Shown: positions 17,691 to 26,438 of the stretch, one piece after another
Layout of the letters: every line of letters begins with the position of its first letter
Position numbering within the stretch: position 1 is the first letter of the stretch
Origin: Grifola frondosa
Lineage: Eukaryota > Basidiomycota > Agaricomycetes > Polyporales > Grifolaceae
Length of the DNA stretch: 64,000 bases
Direction: 5' to 3'
Assembly (NCBI GenBank): GCA_001683735.1
Contig: LUGG01000004.1
Span: 248,001 to 312,000 of the forward strand
The notes under the pieces: generated by a model
Databases searched by the model: none
Seen by the model: the letters and a program-made list of their open reading frames with translations, nothing else
What the model was told of the DNA's origin: nothing
Translations under genes and position numbers: made by a program

Positions 17691-17726
17691 TGGTTCCGCC
17701 CGGGCTCGAACCGGGGACCTCCTGTG
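17691..17726 (-). pseudogene. tRNA-Val 3'-half remnant, left copy of the direct repeat
   Basis: Read on the minus strand this is the 3' strand of an anticodon stem (ACAGG), a variable loop, a perfect 5-bp T arm with loop TTCGAGC, the acceptor strand CGGAACC and discriminator A, followed by TTTTT. It matches the 3' half of the intact tRNA at 25337-25436 at 35 of 36 positions. The matching 5' half (an acceptor strand GGTTYCG, D arm, 5' anticodon stem) is missing upstream, so this is not a working gene. The sequence just 5' of it, 17752-17765, repeats at the other end of the island. Confidence 0.75.
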
Positions 17727-18197
17727 CACGTGAGCCTATTACGTAAGCTGTACTACGTGTGAGTTCCTTTGGGACAGTTTGAATCTGCAACATCAAGATC
17801 AAAGTACAATATTGAATAGAAATATAATTCAACACACTCTTTTCACTTTGCATAATGGGTCAAAAATGTTAACCGAACCTGCTTTCACAAGAATTTGTGT
17901 TCATGCATGCACCATTGCCGGAGACGTCACAAGCAGTCCGTAATGTCACTGTGACAACCACTGTTCACTGCCGGAGTGAAGCAATGGCATGTCTTGTTCA
18001 GTACAAAGGCTGCTGTCTCAAACCAGGGACCTCCAGTGCACACTGACAATACATTGATTATGGAATACAACACTCTAGGGACAAACTAACTGATGACAAA
18101 AGGCGTGATAATACATGTAGTCTAAGCCTGCTGAATCACGGTTCCGGTTGAGGAGAGCCAACGTGCGATACACTCTAGTATGGATATGAGGGTCCAC
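17727..18197. other. Left-end non-coding segment of the island
   Basis: AT-rich spacer between the tRNA remnant and the stop of the unknown gene. It contains short perfect palindromes (for example TGTCACTGTGACA near 17945, TTCACT-AGTGAA near 17965) and a decayed copy of the tRNA T-arm segment at 18017-18041. No gene is seen. Confidence 0.4.
18017..18041 (-). repeat. Degenerate third copy of the tRNA-Val T-arm segment
   Basis: It matches 17705-17729 at 22 of 25 positions and includes the GTGCAC that is specific to the left remnant and absent from the intact tRNA. The changes break the T-stem pairing, so it is an old copy. It may mark an earlier end of the element or a tandem recombination event. 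Confidence 0.5.
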
Positions 18198-19598
18198 CTA
18201 CTCTGAAGGCACATTGGATGGATAGTCTGCAAGAAAGGCCTCCAAGTAATTAAAGAAGGTTTCATCCACTCTGTTGGCAATCTCCAGCAAGAGTTTGGTA
18301 GACCCCTCTTGAACGGCTGAGAGACAGTTTTGAGTGCCGTTCGATGGATAGACACGTGGAGTGTTTGTTATTAAGAGGTTGAGTAAAGTAGCAAAGTTGT
18401 GTGTGCCGTTGCGCAAGTTGGAGATACACCAGTGTGAATCCAACAGTACTGGGGTGCCAAACTATATAAATAGTGAGATCAGTACGATATCACTGTCCAT
18501 TCAGTGGCACTCACGTGAAGGTAGATATGCAGCAGTCGATTGCGTGCCTTGATGTCATTTTCAATGGAGCGCTTGAAAAGAGAATACTGTTTGCGATACT
18601 GTCGGTCTGTACGCTTGTCATTATCATCAAGAGAGTCAAAGCGCTTCAGCCAAAAGCCAGACTGATCCTCGGAAAAACACCAGCATAGAATTGCTGCTTG
18701 AACTGCATCCCGCCAGGACCGACTGCCTTGTCCGCAAAGTCATGAGCAAATTTGATAGCTTCAATCTTGAGAAAGAGCTTTTCGGAATATAGCTGGGTTT
18801 CCGTCATGGCATATGCATCTACCATGGTCTATATCATGCATATAACCACTGATAAGTACCACATCTAGTAGATATAGTAATCATTGTGATATACCTTCTG
18901 TCGCATCAGCGCTTTCGAGAGAAAGTCATCCTCCTCATCAACGTGTGCACTGCCGGTCAAGACATCAGACCAAGATGTGGGGGTAATTCCAATGGTAGCA
19001 GCCCATAATGCGTCCTAAGAGTGCCACATACAATTAGAAATTATACTACTGCATCACATAGTGTACTTACCCATTCCTGCTCGTTGACATTATTGGAATA
19101 CCCACGAAAAAGTCGGCGAAAAGCGGCTACTTCTTGTGCTTTGGTGGTTCCACCTTGTGGAAGAACACACTGCTTAAAGAACTCTGCTGGTAGAATCGAA
19201 TGCTCTCCGATGACCTCAAGAATGCTGTTGCATCTTGTTGTTGCATCAACAAGGGTCTTGCTCGGCGCCACTATCTGCTGGGATGTGTGGCTCTGCACAT
19301 CAGCTGGCACATCCTGTGTACGTATGCATATAGTCTTACATAGTCAGACAAAGAAGTAAAAGCACTGAAAACTCACCTGCGCTTCGTTCTCATCTTCTTC
19401 ATCAGAGCTTTCTTCTTGCTCTTTATCATGATCACCAACGAATTCATGTACAACCTTGCGAGCACATCGATGAAGTTGCCTGCGTCTTTTTTTGGTGTTC
19501 GGAGAGGCGGAATTACCAAGTGGATGACTGACTGCATAGCGCAAGACATTATTAAGGGTATTAATGACAGCAATATCAGAGTCAAGCTGAGGCAACAT
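18198..19598 (-). CDS. Unknown protein encoded downstream of the DUF3435 recombinase
   Basis: This protein of about 390 residues is built from five exons; introns have good gtgagt, gtaagt, gtatat and gtgagt donors. It begins MLPQLDSDIAVINTL, then has a basic patch (TKKRRRQLHRCARK), an acidic stretch (EESSDEEDENEAQ), and a helical body containing AAFRRLFRGYSNN, DALWAATIGITPTSW, SGFWLKRFDSLDDN and LLDSHWCISNL, ending NVPSE. I recognise no domain. The frame breaks at the run of A at 18673-18677; one extra base restores it. The start could lie upstream, because an open stretch precedes it in another frame. It shares strand and intergenic spacing (about 410 bp) with the recombinase, so it is probably element cargo or a mobility helper; that is inference. 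Confidence 0.6.
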
Positions 19599-20009
19599 TG
19601 TGGTTCAAGAAACAAGATATTATGATTGAGTGCGTGGTCAAAGATCAAGAAAGCTAGCTCAAAATGACGATCGCAACTTTCGATCATATATGTGACATGC
19701 TACCAGTGAAACTACTTTGAGCATATATGTTCTCTGACCATGACACTAGACCGCTATCTGGCCCAGATAAAATGCACAATATATTTTGTGGATTAAAAGT
19801 CACATGTATGACACTGTAATAACATCCTTTAAGAATACCGCAAACTGCCAGACAAAACAGAACAATGAAAACGCAGCACATGAGGTTGAGAAGACAACAT
19901 AAAGGAGGACAGACAATGAACATCTAGCAAGCACATCCAGACCTAGGGGCAAAGAGAGTCCACAGCAAGTCCAAGAGTCCACGTAAGTCCAAGAGTCCAA
20001 GCAAGTTCA

Positions 20010-23000
20010 TCAATCGTCCTTTTCAAATGGCGGTGCTGTCGCAGCCCATGTTGCAAAATCATGTGATGGTCCCCATATGCTGCGAGAGACTGATTCATCA
20101 CGAATTCTAAATGTTTGGTTCTTGCAAAGGTCAGGCATATGTTCGCGGATGTCATGAAATTGGCGACGATGGCTGGGACAATAATGCTTTGGCGGTCCTT
20201 TCGTATCAGATTTTCTGCACCTCTGATAGTAGTGTCAGCATATTAGTTATATGCAATGATCCATATAATCACCTTGCTAGGGCCGCTGGCTGAACTATCC
20301 GGAAGCCACAGGATCTTCTCACCAATGGTCTTCCTCGAGATTATGTCAAACATGCGGTATGCAGCAACTTCACGACAAGAAGCCTGGGTTGCATTACGTA
20401 TGTGGTCGAGGATGTTAACGTAGACAAGGTGACAACCGCAGCACCTCCAGTGCTCCTATAGAAATTATTTGGTTAAAAATTACAGCCAATATTTGCACAC
20501 ACACGTCACCTCAGTAGGTGAGATGCGTTTTTTCTTTCTCTGGCCTTGCACATTGTTATTGCTAGGACCTGCTATCGCTTCTGACTCTTGGGGATCAGTG
20601 AAAAATGTCTCGAGTGTGGACATATTAGATGCAGCTGGTAAACATCATAATAATGCACTCACCTTGTCGTGCATCCTCCTTGACGCAGCTTCACCTTCTC
20701 TATCTGATGTGTTCATCTCGCTGGTCTGATCACCCATCATATCTACCTCAGTATGGCTATTGACATCCATCTTGTTGTCCTTAGTGGGGAGTCTGAGCCG
20801 ACGTACGCGAACACATCGCTCTGTTCCGCAGATGGGCACTTGATGGTAACCTACCATATGGACTAAAAGTTCATGAGACGTAAATGAATTTGTGCCACAA
20901 CTTGGCACTGGACAGAGCATTGTCTGGCTGTCACCAACGATCATCGCGAGTTGCTTCCTGTGATATGAGAGATGATGCACAAATGCTTGAGTGCTCGCAA
21001 ATCTATTTTCACAATTTAATATTAGCCTAGCACAATGATAGAATCACGCACTGCATCATCCGGATAATCATAGATAACTCCTCGTCATAAACACACCATG
21101 GACATATCATTGGTGTAAAAGCGATGCCACTCTCGATATGTCCATGAAATTCTGGTCGCTTTCCACCAAAGCCTTCCTCAATATCAAACTCCACAGATGC
21201 CTGGGCTTCAAGAAGCCCAGTCGTAGATGGGGTCACATCGACATGATCGGTGAGTCGGACTGCAAAGGGTTGATAGAGAGTACCATAGTGTCCGATAAGG
21301 TGATCGTGCCATGCACGCTTGTCTCCAGATAAGTCCACATTCCTATTCAAACCATATTATGAGCAATATATGCAGTGTACATTAATTAAACATACCACGT
21401 ATCACAAAAATAACAGAATTGCACACGCGCTATCACCTCCACATTGATTGCATGTGCTTCTGCAAAGTGAACATTCCAATCGTCGCACTCATTCTGCCCA
21501 CACAGTACTCCATCGGCTATTTGCCATCGACATGATGGTGATCTAATCTGAGTATGCAGACTAGCCAGATGACGGTCGAGGTGTTTGAGGAAAGTCTTGC
21601 GATCTGAAAAGATTTCTTGCTTCTGTTTGCATGATAGCCATAGACACTGTCCAGGTACGTAGTTCTCATCTAGTGCTGCACTGGCATCGTTGATCTTCTG
21701 TTTCTGGAGGCACATGTGAATATGTGCCCCGACAGTCGTTCGTGGAAGATTCTGTGAGCTAAACTAGCTATGAGCAAAGATGACACTCATAATGATAAGC
21801 GAAAAATGTACCTGCAGATCAATCCACATACTGGACACTTGTTTTCCAGAGTAGGTGCCTCACCGGGATAACACTTTGGAAACGGACATGTAGGCATTTT
21901 GAGAAGCATTGTAATTGATGTGGAAAGGTGCTTTGAATCAGTCTCGACGACTTCGCTAGGATAAATGTGATGCAGAAAACTAGTATATGGATCATTTGAT
22001 GATGCCGTGGTGGAAATAGACCGGTTGCTGAAGCTGGCAGCTTCTGTGCCAGGGGAATTGAGGTTGCTCACATCGTTGCCTGAGAATGTCGCTGCCATCA
22101 TTTTAGTGGGCTTTTCAGGGGCCTACAATCATGTCAGTGTGTAGGTGACAAAGTTAATTGATAAAAATAGCTACTAATTTGTTTAACGCTCTAAAGGATG
22201 CCTTTGCAAAGTAGTTTTTGCGCATAATTTGGAGACGCTGGTCTTCTTCCCGCCGAAGTGTAGTATCTCTCTTCTGGGCCACCTGTTTGATCTCCTCACG
22301 TGTTTGTTCTATCCGTATGAGCAGGGAGGCATCATCATCTCTGCTGTTACCGGATGCAAGCTGATCACAGAGGTTTGAAACTTGGCGCTCCAACTAGCGG
22401 ACAAGGATGAGTAAGTTGATACCAACATATGCAAGAAATGGCCCACCTCCGCTTTACGTTCAAGAAGTGCAAGGATGACAGGGTCCGTGAGCAGAGCATT
22501 TCTCTCTGCTAATGTTAGCTGAGTGGGTGCATTGGGATCTAGGGTAGACGACATTTGGCCGATCGACTGTAAAACTAGTGTTCAGATTTGGTGGTCTCTA
22601 ACTCTGGGTTAAATGTACCTTGATAAAGCTTATTGCTTTCTTTCTCTGACCTCGCTCATCCCGCACTCCTTGAACATCAGTGGTTGATAGACGACTCTGG
22701 TAATGATTCTGTGTTTGTGCTATTAGTAATGTATGATCATGGACCATTGGAGAAACGCACATAAAAAGCTGACGACTTTGGAGTGTGACCCAACAACAAC
22801 TTGCGCTGCTCTTCTGTGAGCTCAGAACTCCATGTGTTGGCAGCGCCACGACGAAAGCAGTATGGCGTCATGTGGGCTATATACATTAGGATCAGTGCAG
22901 AATTTACAAGAGAAAACGAAAATTTGTACCTTCAAACCCAGCCAATTCGCTGTAAAGTGCAAGTAGCGATAGATACCGATAGTAAGGAAGAGGCTTATTG

Positions 23001-24086
23001 GCAGAAATTCGCCAGCCATTGGGTGATCGCTCCTCATTGCGAAGGAGTGGAAGTGCCTTCTTGTCGTCTTTGATTGTTAAATGATGTGTATATTCAGGTA
23101 TAAAGGCGAAAATCTGGTCAATGGTCTGAACATCTTCGAAAACATTGTCTTCCAGTGCCATGGCAAGGTACAGCATGGCGGGACAAGCAGAACGACGGTC
23201 TGATGACTCCTCGAAGATGATGAACTCTTTGTAAAAGCTGTCATCGTCACGATGGCCCTTTAAAAGCTGTATGCGGATAACGATGGCAATAACCACTGTT
23301 GTTTCATCGCAGGGGATAATCCACACGGAGTGATCACCATGGGTGATTGCCTGGTCAGAGTGGCGATATCCGGAGGCCTCGACCAATGCTCCGGGGCGCT
23401 CTCCTGAAACTGCAGATAATAAGCTTGTGTAGATAAGTTGAAGTTGCATACGAGAGGTGCGAAAGTGGGTGCTGTCGTGCCACATGGCATGGATAAGGAT
23501 ATTAACGTCGACCATATCAGCAACCGGTTTCTCTCGAATTTTGGTGGTAAGCTGAACAATCATGTCTTCAGACTGCAGGTATGCCAGAACTTGTATGCGG
23601 GTCTCGGGTGGCAGCAATAGACCTGCATAGAAAGCCCAGAAGCCCAAGAATGTGCGCACATAGGAATTAAGAGTGTTTTTCGAAATATATGCATCGAGGC
23701 GTCCGACCAATGACATTGCCATCCAGCGTACAAATTCTTTGATATGCTCTAGTGCATATATCAATGCATATATCAATGCATATATCAATGTATAAGATAG
23801 GAAATGGCATACCGGCACTAGGTATCATGCAACCGGGGACAATCTTTGTGCTCAAGTATGCGTATTTCTGGGCAATGACTGGTGGCTTTGATTGGTAATA
23901 GGTTACGAATTCCGTCCAGTATTTGAGTATGAGTGCATGATTTTTGAGTGTTGCTTTGGCAAGCTTCTTGTGATGATGAACATTTAGCGGTTCCTCAAAG
24001 CGAGCATGCAGTTCAGCGTCTGCAAGGCGTTGTTCGAGAACTTGTGCGCGAGTGAGACGATCATTTGTGAGAAAGCTGGAGGCCAT
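20010..24086 (-). CDS. DUF3435 tyrosine recombinase (Starship captain-like), with C-terminal coiled coil and Cys/His fingers
   Basis: DUF3435 proteins are a tyrosine-recombinase superfamily that includes the captain transposases of Starships. The first about 90 residues (MASSFLTNDRLTRAQVLEQR, KNHALILKYWTEFV) resemble an N-terminal DNA-binding region. The catalytic domain contains the box I Arg in SGERPGALVEASGY near 23398, FIIFEE...CPAMLYLAMAL, then HMTPYCFRRGAANTW, LLGHTP and the tyrosine region SSAFYNHYQ, split by an intron at about 22760. All expected R, H/R, GH and Y elements are present. A coiled coil follows (LERQVSNLCDQLAS to EDQRLQIMRKNY). About 600 C-terminal residues have many Cys/His pairs: CPFPKC, CPVCGLIC, CPWC, CPVPSC with H-x4-H, CCGCH, and HYCPSHRRQFHDIREH. 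Thirteen exons join in phase with no frame break, for about 1,140 residues. The start is the first Met, 1.25 kb from the intact tRNA. Family assignment is firm; activity is not shown. Confidence 0.85.
23753..23797. repeat. 12-bp tandem repeat inside the first intron of the recombinase gene
   Basis: About three and a half copies of gcatatatcaat lie head to tail, ending in a variant copy. They fall between the gtatgc donor and the cactag acceptor of intron 1, so they do not alter the protein. The unit is AT-rich with a TATA core. Confidence 0.85.
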
Positions 24087-24375
24087 GGCAAGACATGGAG
24101 CAAGTTGCCGCTTAAGAAGTGAGAGCCTGTGACAGTGCTACTGGCAATGACATGCATTATAATGCGAAGAGTTGGGGCTGTAGTACGTACATGACAAGTC
24201 ACAACAACACATAACAACATGAAAGACAGGACGAGCGTTGTGCAACAACATAAGCGCCCATGCAGACCGAGGTGGTTCTGGTTAATTCATGGTTAATTAG
24301 GGTCTGATAGTGTGATACGTGTCACAACGTGGTGGCACCAGCTCACTTTCATGGCAATGGACAGTGTTTTTTTTG

Positions 24376-24394
24376 GCCCGGTCAATGACCGGGC
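24376..24394. repeat. Perfect 9-bp inverted repeat
   Basis: Arms GCCCGGTCA and TGACCGGGC with a single A between, preceded by a run of eight T. It lies 290 bp upstream of the recombinase start, where an operator for autoregulation or a recombinase-binding site would be expected. Function is inferred only from shape and place. Confidence 0.5.
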
Positions 24395-25180
24395 AGCCCA
24401 GCAAGTCAGTACAAGGGTATATTGGAACTCTAGGTAATCAGAAACCACAATCAAAAGGCGCTCGGAGTAATTGATCGACTCCAAAATAATGTGCACGCAT
24501 CGCCTGTGATGTGGATGAACGTGCCCGTGCATGATATGCAGAGAGGGGGGATACCTATTCCGTGAGGTATATGGAGGCAGGGCATTTCAGCGCCAGTGGG
24601 GGCTCGGGGTCAGCAGTCGTGGATGCATCGTTGTCTGCGAGGTTGAGGTTGTCTGTCCTGAGGTTGAGCAGTCCAGCGAGCATAGCTCCGGAAATGTCGC
24701 GGGTGTTGTCTTGCCAGTGGTGGAGGATGCGCAGGCCATAAAGCTCAGGCTGCAGAAGACGCTCTTGCCGCTCCTGATGCTGACCGTCTCAGATGCATAA
24801 GGGCGCAGAGAGTCGGTGGAGGTGAGAGAGATGGAGGGATTCGGATGCTGCGGGCACGAGGTATAGGTGTTGGATGGGGAGCTGGGAAGGGTTGCATGGG
24901 TATAACATCCCAGTGAGAGCGAAAATGCTCGCCGGCTTGCATACTGTGCCACGCTGGCCCCAGAACGATCAGCGGCGCATGGTCATTTGACAAACAATGT
25001 CACGTACAATGAACTTGAGGTATGGCGAGTATTCGCTCCAAGGGGTCATCCGAGTCAGTGATACTGTGAGATGCATTGTATAGTGAGTCACACCAGAGAT
25101 ACGAAATATGACACACGCAGTGAACAAGTCGGATCTGTCCAGACAGTACCAGTGCTCGAGATTGGGCATGGCTCATGCAA

Positions 25181-25210
25181 GCGCACACAATCCCGAGGGA
25201 TTGTGTGCGC
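25181..25210. repeat. Perfect 30-bp palindrome near the right element end
   Basis: Two 14-bp arms (GCGCACACAATCCC and its exact complement) flank the dinucleotide GA. It lies 127 bp from the 3' end of the intact tRNA-Val, between tRNA and recombinase. A perfect inverted repeat of this size in fungal DNA is uncommon by chance. It could be a recombinase-binding or regulatory site, or a terminator-like hairpin. Confidence 0.7.
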
Positions 25211-25336
25211 CTGAAGTCGTCGCATCCGGCGCTCAGGTCATGCGCACCCGCCGACCAAACTTTGAGCCCAATTAAGCGCGCTCAAGGTTCGTACGGCGGG
25301 CGCACGTGACCAACTTGGGTGACTAGAAAAAGTAAG

Positions 25337-25436
25337 TGGTCCCGCCCGGGCTCGAACCGGGGACCTCCTGTGATCCAGGTCACACAATATGCCACACTGT
25401 GAAACAGACGTGATGAACCAACTACACTACAGGACC
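25337..25436 (-). tRNA. tRNA-Val(CAC) with a 25-nt intron
   Basis: The minus strand folds as a complete tRNA: acceptor GGTCCTG/CGGGACC (one T-G pair), D arm with the GTGTAGTTGGTTC A-box region, anticodon stem TCTGT/ACAGG, loop TTCACA...C, variable AGGTC, T stem CCCGG/CCGGG with loop TTCGAGC, and discriminator A. The anticodon is CAC (valine, codon GUG). A 25-nt intron sits at the canonical place after position 37 and can pair with the anticodon through its GTGTG. A run of five T follows the gene closely, as expected for Pol III termination. It appears fully functional. It lies inside, or forms the right boundary of, the accessory island. Confidence 0.92.
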
Positions 25437-25541
25437 AACATTTGTATTATTAGAGTTATCTATATCCTATTATTCAATTCAAGTTGCTAGTATTCACATT
25501 ATGGGACGGTGGTCAGCGTGATTGCATCATCAACCTAAAAA

Positions 25542-25573
25542 GGCAGGCATTCTATGGCCATAGAATGCCTGCC
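25542..25573. repeat. Perfect 32-bp palindrome, extended by A4/T4
   Basis: Arms of 16 bp (GGCAGGCATTCTATGG and complement) meet at the centre GG|CC with no spacer. The symmetry extends through AAAA and TTTT after one bulged C. It lies between the intact tRNA-Val and the 5'-half remnant. Near-perfect symmetry suggests a recent or selected structure, perhaps a small foldback element. Confidence 0.75.
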
Positions 25574-25637
25574 CTTTTGGGATTTTCAACGCTGGCCGTG
25601 CGATCAGCTCCTGTAATTGGTCAGCTCTCATGTGGAA

Positions 25638-25685
25638 GTTGGTCAACTCACACGTAGTGACCCGACTACGAGTGAGTTAACCAAC
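25638..25685. repeat. 48-bp imperfect inverted repeat built from the tRNA-Val D-loop sequence
   Basis: Two 21-nt arms, 19 of 21 complementary, flank GACCCG. The right arm overlaps the tRNA-Val 5'-half remnant. The left arm contains a 14-nt block (25645-25658) identical, in reverse complement, to 17752-17765 beside the left remnant. The right arm carries the same block in the direct orientation with one mismatch (25665-25678). Confidence 0.7.
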
Positions 25686-25699
25686 TACACCACGAAACC
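25678..25699 (-). pseudogene. tRNA-Val 5'-half remnant
   Basis: The minus strand reads GGTTTCGTGGTGTAGTTGGTTA, the 5' acceptor strand and D-loop region typical of tRNA-Val. The anticodon arm, T arm and 3' acceptor strand do not follow. Its acceptor strand pairs fully (one T-G) with CGGAACC of the left 3'-half remnant. It pairs less well with the intact tRNA's own 3' strand. Confidence 0.7.
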
Positions 25700-26438
25700 T
25701 GACAATACTGCTCCACACACGAAAATAATGATTTGATGAATCGAAGGTAGGAGTGTCTAGAGGCATAATATACTTGAATTGAGGCCTGAGCACCGCAAGC
25801 TGATTTATATATACTTCGAGGTTATGCAAATGGTATGGATAATATCCTCGCCACGAAGAGTGATCAGAAAATAAACGAGCAGAAAGGCATGATACACATC
25901 AGACGACTTACAATTTCGGAAGGGCAACAATAGAATGCCTGAGGAAAGCACTCACGCTTCCGTGCTTTGGGAGCTATCTTTACGGGAACTTCCAGGCAAT
26001 CCTTCGTGAGTCTACGGAGCCGAATCGTCAAGTGTGGTTTCGTGTGCTGAAGGCCGCAGTCGAGCAAGCATGGCATCCTGGGAACATCCGCGATCACGAA
26101 AAATTCGAGCCGATAGACCGGATACGCAGCAGAAGACCACGGTTACTCCGGGCGCGTTTCTGCACGGAGATAGACAGATATATGATATAAAACATATCAG
26201 CCAAGCTGAGCCAGCGAGAGGTGCGCCGAGGTAGAAACGGCGCAGTAGAGTGGCGGTAGGTTGAGAATGCCATAATTAGTCGTGGGATGCTATATTTAGC
26301 GCCGAGTGTGCAGCGCCACCGTTTGCAGTTCGCAGCAGTTCGCCATCTTCTCTTCTCCTAATAATCGCTTTCTCTCCTGATTTCTCTCCCCTCCCACCAC
26401 CACCACGCCTCCCCTGCCAGAGGGATCTCGTCGTCAAG
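25700..26438. other. Promoter-side region of the mannosyltransferase gene, no confident gene
   Basis: The last 100 bp are pyrimidine-rich, as is common upstream of basidiomycete starts. An open but ATG-less plus-strand frame at about 25866-26190 has somewhat coding-like composition. It lacks a recognisable domain, so I do not call it a gene. Confidence 0.4.

Larger units (their letters stand above)
24087..25336. other. Upstream region of the recombinase, no confident gene
   Basis: This 1.25 kb should contain the recombinase promoter and the right end of the element. Overlapping open frames on both strands at 24531-24993 are Pro/Ser-rich and show no domain or splice support. Two perfect inverted repeats are listed separately. 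Confidence 0.5.
17691..25699 (-). mobile_element. Putative tyrosine-recombinase (DUF3435) element at a tRNA-Val locus
   Basis: These are proposed outer limits: the left tRNA-Val 3'-half remnant and the right tRNA-Val 5'-half remnant. Between them, on one strand, lie an intact tRNA-Val(CAC), a DUF3435 recombinase reading inward, a second unknown gene, and several palindromes. A 36-nt segment (17691-17726 and 25337-25372) is directly repeated with one mismatch. If the intact tRNA is itself the right boundary, the element is 7.7 kb; if the outer halves are the boundary it is 8.0 kb. Recombinase-first organisation with inward transcription is what is described for Starships of Pezizomycotina. I infer mobility from structure only; no empty site is available here. 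Confidence 0.55.

Noticed and set aside
17691..17790. A complete tRNA at the left repeat
   Set aside because: I looked for a 5' acceptor strand pairing with CGGAACC and a D arm upstream on the minus strand and found none; only the 3' half is present.
24531..24993. Overlapping open frames on both strands upstream of the recombinase
   Set aside because: Pro/Ser-rich composition, no domain, no supporting splice sites; kept only as an intergenic description.
25866..26190. ATG-less open plus-strand frame and an overlapping minus frame starting with GTG
   Set aside because: The composition looks partly coding but there is no start codon, domain or convincing exon structure on either strand.
17400..26400. 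A retrotransposon or viral insertion as the origin of the island
   Set aside because: I see no reverse transcriptase, integrase of the DDE type, capsid motif or long terminal repeats; the only enzyme is a tyrosine recombinase.
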